Shown: positions 53,746-64,000 of the stretch, in pieces
Layout of the letters: every line of letters starts with the position of its first letter
Numbering within the stretch: position 1 is the stretch's first letter
Assembly (NCBI RefSeq): GCF_013410565.1
Contig: NZ_JACCFO010000001.1
Location: forward strand, 6,200,001-6,264,000
DNA from: Streptomonospora nanhaiensis
GTDB lineage: Bacteria; Actinomycetota; Actinomycetes; Streptosporangiales; Streptosporangiaceae
Reading direction: 5' to 3'
DNA length: 64,000 nt
Notes under the pieces: generated by a model
The model's input: only the letters and a program-made list of their open reading frames with translations
What the model was told of the DNA's origin: nothing
Databases searched by the model: none
Made by a program: the position numbers and the translations under genes

Positions 53746-54171
53746 ATGAACGACCAGATGAGCGTCACCGCAGAGAACTTCGCCTGGCTGATCTCCAACT
53801 TCGTCAACGACGTCCCGGGCGTGGACCACGCGGTCGTCGTGTCCTCCGACGGCCTGGTGCTCACCTCCTCGCGCGACTTCCCCGAGGAGCACGCCGAGCA
53901 GTTGGCCGCCATCGCCAGCGGCATGCACAGCCTTGCGGTGGGCGGGGCCAAGCTGTTCGGCAAGGGGGAGTGCGAGCAGCTCATCGTGCGCATGCAGCAC
54001 GGCCACCTGTTCGTCATGTCGATCAGCGACGGCTCGTGCCTGGCGGTGCTCAGCGCGCCCACGGCCGACATGAAGATCGTCGCCTACCAGATGACCCGCC
54101 TCGTGGAGAACGTGGGCCACGCGCTCACCCCGCAGCTGCGCTCCGAACTCCGCGAAGTGATCGGGAACTAG
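53746..54171 (+). CDS. Conservon roadblock/LC7 domain protein (CvnB-like)
   Basis: A 141-residue roadblock protein: FAWLISNFVNDVPGVDHAVVVSSDGLVLTSSRDFPEEHAEQLAAIASGMHSLAVGGAKLFGKGE, with the remaining strands in QLIVRMQHGHLFVMSISDGSCLAVLSAPTADMKIVAYQM. Such proteins bind the operon's GTPase and act as its activating partner (as MglB does for MglA). It lies 106 bp downstream of the ATPase gene. Confidence 0.94.
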   Translation: MNDQMSVTAENFAWLISNFVNDVPGVDHAVVVSSDGLVLTSSRDFPEEHAEQLAAIASGMHSLAVGGAKLFGKGECEQLIVRMQHGHLFVMSISDGSCLAVLSAPTADMKIVAYQMTRLVENVGHALTPQLRSELREVIGN

Positions 54172-54223
54172 GCGACGGCGGCCGAGCAGGCTGGAGCTGA
54201 TTCATGAAGAGGTTGCCACAGTT

Positions 54224-54583
54224 ATGAGCTACCGCAAGCGCAGGGGTTCGCGCATCCGCCCCTACACCTTCACGGGCGGACGGACCCGGTCGCGCCACCC
54301 GCTCATGGTGCAGACGCTCGTCTCGACCGCGGATCCCAGCAACGATCCGCCGGCCAAGCTGATGCCGGAGTCCCAGCGCATCTACGTGCTGTGCCGGGAG
54401 ACCCGCTCGGTCGCCGAGGTCTCCGCCGAACTCAAGATCCCGCTGGGTGTGGCCCAGGTCCTGCTGAGCGATCTCGCGGAACTGGGTCTCGTCTACATCC
54501 ACCCGACCATCACGGGCAACAGCCCGTCTGAGAACCAGGTACTGGAGAGGGCGCTCCGTGGTCTCGAACGACTATTCCAGTGA
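54224..54583 (+). CDS. Conservon DUF742 protein (CvnC-like)
   Basis: A 119-residue protein with the DUF742 pattern RIRPYTFTGGRT, MVQTLV, then a winged-helix-like half: LMPESQRIYVLCRETRSVAEVSAELKIPLGVAQVLLSDLAELGLVYIH. It overlaps the GTPase gene by 26 bp. The N-terminal GGRT motif is diagnostic. Confidence 0.93.
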   Translation: MSYRKRRGSRIRPYTFTGGRTRSRHPLMVQTLVSTADPSNDPPAKLMPESQRIYVLCRETRSVAEVSAELKIPLGVAQVLLSDLAELGLVYIHPTITGNSPSENQVLERALRGLERLFQ

Positions 54584-55154
54584 CATCCCGACCAAGATGT
54601 CGACCAAGATCGTCATCGCCGGAGGATTCGGGGCGGGCAAGACCACGCTGGTGGGCTCGGTCTCGGAGATCCCGGCGGTGACCACCGAGGCCGTCATGAC
54701 CGAGGCGAGCATCGGCCACGACGACATCTCGGCCACGCCCCACAAGGTCACCACGACCGTGGCGATGGACTTCGGCCGGATCACGGTCGACCAGCAGCTC
54801 ATCATGTACATGTTCGGCACCCCCGGCCAGACCCGGTTCTGGTTCATGTGGGACGACCTGGTGCGCGGCGCGGTCGGCGCGGTCGTGGTGGTCGACTGCC
54901 GCCGGCTCGCCGAGAGCTTCGAGGCGGTCGACTACTTCGAGACCAACCGGCGCATCCCCTACATCGTCGCCCTGAACCGGTTCGACGGCCAGCTGGAGTA
55001 CACCGCCGAGCAGGTGCGCGAGGCGCTGGAGGTCAGCCCCAGCGTGCCCATCCTCGACTTCGACGCGCGCGACCGGTCGTCGGGGGGCACCGTGCTCAAG
55101 ACGCTGCTGCGCTACGCCCTGTCGACCAACGCCGCCGCCGCACCCGTGGGGTGA
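54558..55154 (+). CDS. Conservon GTP-binding protein (CvnD-like)
   Basis: A 198-residue small Ras-like GTPase. The P-loop is GGFGAGKTT (about residues 21-29), switch II is FGTPGQTRFWFMWDDLVRGAVGAVVVVD, and the base-recognition strand is ALNRFDGQ (NxxD-like). The GTG start at 54558 lies inside the DUF742 gene. It is the output switch of the conservon; the effector is unknown. Confidence 0.94.
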   Translation: MVSNDYSSDIPTKMSTKIVIAGGFGAGKTTLVGSVSEIPAVTTEAVMTEASIGHDDISATPHKVTTTVAMDFGRITVDQQLIMYMFGTPGQTRFWFMWDDLVRGAVGAVVVVDCRRLAESFEAVDYFETNRRIPYIVALNRFDGQLEYTAEQVREALEVSPSVPILDFDARDRSSGGTVLKTLLRYALSTNAAAAPVG

Positions 55155-55218
55155 CCACCGCGAGGGCGGGCGCTGCGGCGGCCCCTCCCGCCCACACCCG
55201 AGAAGGAAAACTCTTCTG

Positions 55219-56481
55219 ATGCGCAAGATCCTCATCGTCGGCGCGGGGCACTCGGGCCTCCACCTGGCCCACGGTCTGCTCAACCACGGCTACGACGTCA
55301 CGGTCATCACCGGGCAGACCTCCATCGAGATCCGCACCGGCCGGCCCTCCGTCACCCAGCTGACCTTCCCCACCGCGCTGGAGTACGAGCGCGAACTCCA
55401 CCTGGACTTCTGGAGCGCCCAGGCGCCCCAGGTCGACAAATTCAAGATCCACCTCTACCCCCCGGGCGGCACGCCGCCCATCCAGCTCATCGGCCGGACC
55501 GGCCGCGCCGACCAGTACACGGTCTCGATCGACCGGCGGGTGAAGATGGCCGACTGGCTGGAGTACTTCGAGGACTCCGGCGGCAAGGTGGTCATCCACG
55601 GGGTCACCCTCAGCGACCTCGACTACTTCTCCCGGATGTTCGACCTCATCGTGGTCGCCGTGGGCCACGGGGAGCTGGGCGCGCTGTTCGACCCCGACCC
55701 CGGGCGGTTCACCGGGGCCCGCCCGCGCGTGGTGGCCCAGGCCAACATCTACGACGTGGAGCCCGACACCGGCGAGAGCGAGTCCATCGGCTGGGCGGCC
55801 TCCACCGCCGAGGCCGGCAACATGATCCTCACGCCCTTCCTGACCTCCGAGGGGCCCTGCCACTCGCTGTTCCTGGGCGACAAGCGCGGCGGGCCTATGG
55901 ACGCCTGGCCCGACCGGCCGCGCCCGGAGGAGCAGTGGCGGCGGATGCGCGACCTGCTCAGCAAGTACGCGCCCGACTACTACGAGCGGGTGCGCAACGC
56001 CTCGCTGGTCGACGGCAACAGCACGCTGGTGGAGCACCTGACACCGCAGGTGCGCAATCCGGTCGGGGTGCTGCCCTCGGGCGGGCTGGTGCTGGGGATC
56101 GCCGACGTGGTCATCACGATGGACCCGTTCGTGGGGCAGGGCTGGAACCACTCGACGCGGTGCGCCCGCAGCTACCTGGCCAGCATCGTCGAGCACGGCG
56201 ACCGCCCCTTCGACGCGCAGTTCCTCACCAACGCGTTCGAGCGGTTCTGGGAGTACGGACTGCCGGTGCAGCACTGGGCCGAGATGAACTCCACGCTGTG
56301 GGAGCACGAACTGCCCGAGCACTTCACCGAGATGCTGGCCGGCGCCGCGTCCTACCCGGAGATCGGCGACCGCTGGATCCAGGGGTGGGACTACCCGCCG
56401 GACTACCAGAACTGGCTGTACGACCCGGTGAAGGCCCGCGCCTACCTGGCCCAGGTTGCGGCGGCCAACAAGAACCGATAG
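55219..56481 (+). CDS. Styrene/indole-monooxygenase-like FAD protein
   Basis: A 420-residue flavoprotein of the StyA type. The N-terminal FAD motif is ILIVGAGHSGLHLAHGLLNHGYDVTVITGQT, SIDRRVKMADWLEYFEDSGG follows, and DVVITMDPFVGQGWNHSTRCARSYLASIVEHGDRPFD is the second FAD region. StyA-type enzymes epoxidise styrene or indole with FADH2 from a separate reductase. No StyB-like reductase gene follows. It lies 64 bp after the GTPase gene, with its own GAAGG ribosome binding site, and a strong terminator follows. It therefore looks like the fifth gene of the conservon operon, perhaps in place of the P450 found in some others. Confidence 0.88.
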   Translation: MRKILIVGAGHSGLHLAHGLLNHGYDVTVITGQTSIEIRTGRPSVTQLTFPTALEYERELHLDFWSAQAPQVDKFKIHLYPPGGTPPIQLIGRTGRADQYTVSIDRRVKMADWLEYFEDSGGKVVIHGVTLSDLDYFSRMFDLIVVAVGHGELGALFDPDPGRFTGARPRVVAQANIYDVEPDTGESESIGWAASTAEAGNMILTPFLTSEGPCHSLFLGDKRGGPMDAWPDRPRPEEQWRRMRDLLSKYAPDYYERVRNASLVDGNSTLVEHLTPQVRNPVGVLPSGGLVLGIADVVITMDPFVGQGWNHSTRCARSYLASIVEHGDRPFDAQFLTNAFERFWEYGLPVQHWAEMNSTLWEHELPEHFTEMLAGAASYPEIGDRWIQGWDYPPDYQNWLYDPVKARAYLAQVAAANKNR

Positions 56482-56507
56482 CGCTCAGCCGAAACACGAC
56501 CACCGCG

Positions 56508-56551
56508 CCGTCCGGCCCGGTTTCCCCGCACGGGGAAACCGGGCCGGACGG
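56508..56551 (+). terminator. Strong terminator after the conservon operon
   Basis: A perfect 20-bp stem (CCGTCCGGCCCGGTTTCCCC with its complement) and the 4-base loop GCAC. It closes the operon 27 bp after the monooxygenase stop. Confidence 0.85.
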
Positions 56552-57125
56552 CTCTCGTGCACCACAGGATCACTCCCTTAACCGGTGATTTTCGGAGTAA
56601 TTGCGGAAAACGATCTTCGTGCCCGGGGAATATGGGAATGCTATTGCTCTGCTTATAGGTGGGAGTTACGATCTCTGTGTTGTTGCCGCCTAAGCGAATC
56701 ATGCTTCCTTTGGGGCTGATGTCCCCTTTTGGCGGCTGCTCGGTACGATCCCCCTTCTCTACCTCCGGGGCCTGATATGGCACAGGACGCGCATTACGCT
56801 GACCAGCCCGCCCGCCGCATTCCTCCCGGGGAAAGCCCCGCTCGCCGCGGGCGCACCCGCGGCGCCGGGTGCCGTGCGGAGGGCCGCGCCTGCTGCGGCT
56901 GAGCGCGCGCCGGAGCACCGCACGTAACCGCGCGCTGACACGGCGGAGGCCATTCCGCGGTCGGCGGCGAGGGGAATTCGCGTGTTCTCGGCGCACCCGG
57001 TGACGGAGGGAAACAGCAATTCGCGGAGCGCCGCGTCCGGTCGGCGGCACGGCGCCCGCGCGCCGCGGCGCGGTCCGGGGCGGACGACACGGCGGCCGAC
57101 GGACCATGGGCGGGGGTGGAGTGAG
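56552..57125. other. Intergenic region before the PKS gene
   Basis: 574 bp with no gene that I can support. From about 56570 to 56760 it is A/T-rich compared with its surroundings (for example GGAATATGGGAATGCTATTGCTCTGCTTATAGG) and probably holds the PKS promoter. The last 350 bp are GC-rich. Only very short frames occur. Confidence 0.45.

Positions 57126-64000
<6,875 letters not shown>

Overview
The window comes from a very GC-rich, filamentous-type actinomycete. The evidence is the strong G/C bias at third codon positions, the many GTG starts, a conservon-type operon (kinase-like ATPase, roadblock protein, DUF742 protein, GTPase), XRE/DUF397 and RsbW-like ATPase genes, a BldC-like protein, a type I modular polyketide synthase and a lanthipeptide cluster. 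The Nocardiopsis/Streptomonospora group or a relative fits best, but that is an inference from gene style, not from a marker gene.

Left part (1-9.3 kb): an FxLD-type class I lanthipeptide cluster. A regulator faces the other way from an O-methyltransferase, a 50-residue FxLD precursor, a full-length LanB dehydratase, a LanC cyclase, a stand-alone SpaB_C-type elimination protein and a protein of unknown function. Next (9.8-17.6 kb) comes a type I-E-like CRISPR array of 33 full repeats with no cas genes in view. Its distal end breaks off inside a repeat and runs into mobile-element debris: a truncated MobF relaxase, a decayed ABC-F ATPase, an intact TetR/MFS efflux pair, a nucleotidyltransferase fragment, a CRISPR-repeat remnant and the 3' end of a tyrosine integrase. 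The debris stops beside a tRNA-Gly/Cys/Val operon.

Middle part (18-35 kb): ordinary chromosomal genes. They are moeA, GntR, LysR and IclR regulators, a gluconate module (gntK, its regulator, gntP) with plausible operators, manA, an FKBP isomerase, an acyl-CoA dehydrogenase with a divergent TetR, an OafA-like acyltransferase and an alpha/beta hydrolase preceded by two perfect operators. From 34.3 to 40 kb lies a regulatory and resistance island: a BldC-like protein, an RsbW-like ATPase, an XRE/DUF397 pair, a protein-isoaspartate-methyltransferase-like enzyme bracketed by twin terminators, a rifamycin monooxygenase gene with a rifamycin-associated element upstream, and a DUF397-family protein with four tandem copies of its core motif.

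Right part: a complete L-rhamnose uptake and catabolism operon (40-50.3 kb: ABC transporter, mutarotase, isomerase, kinase, bifunctional aldolase/dehydrogenase) with a divergent LacI regulator. It is followed by the conservon operon plus a styrene-monooxygenase-like flavoprotein, and then the first 2,291 codons of a modular PKS. The PKS starts with a KSQ-AT(malonyl)-ACP loading module and continues into KS-AT(methylmalonyl)-DH before the window ends.
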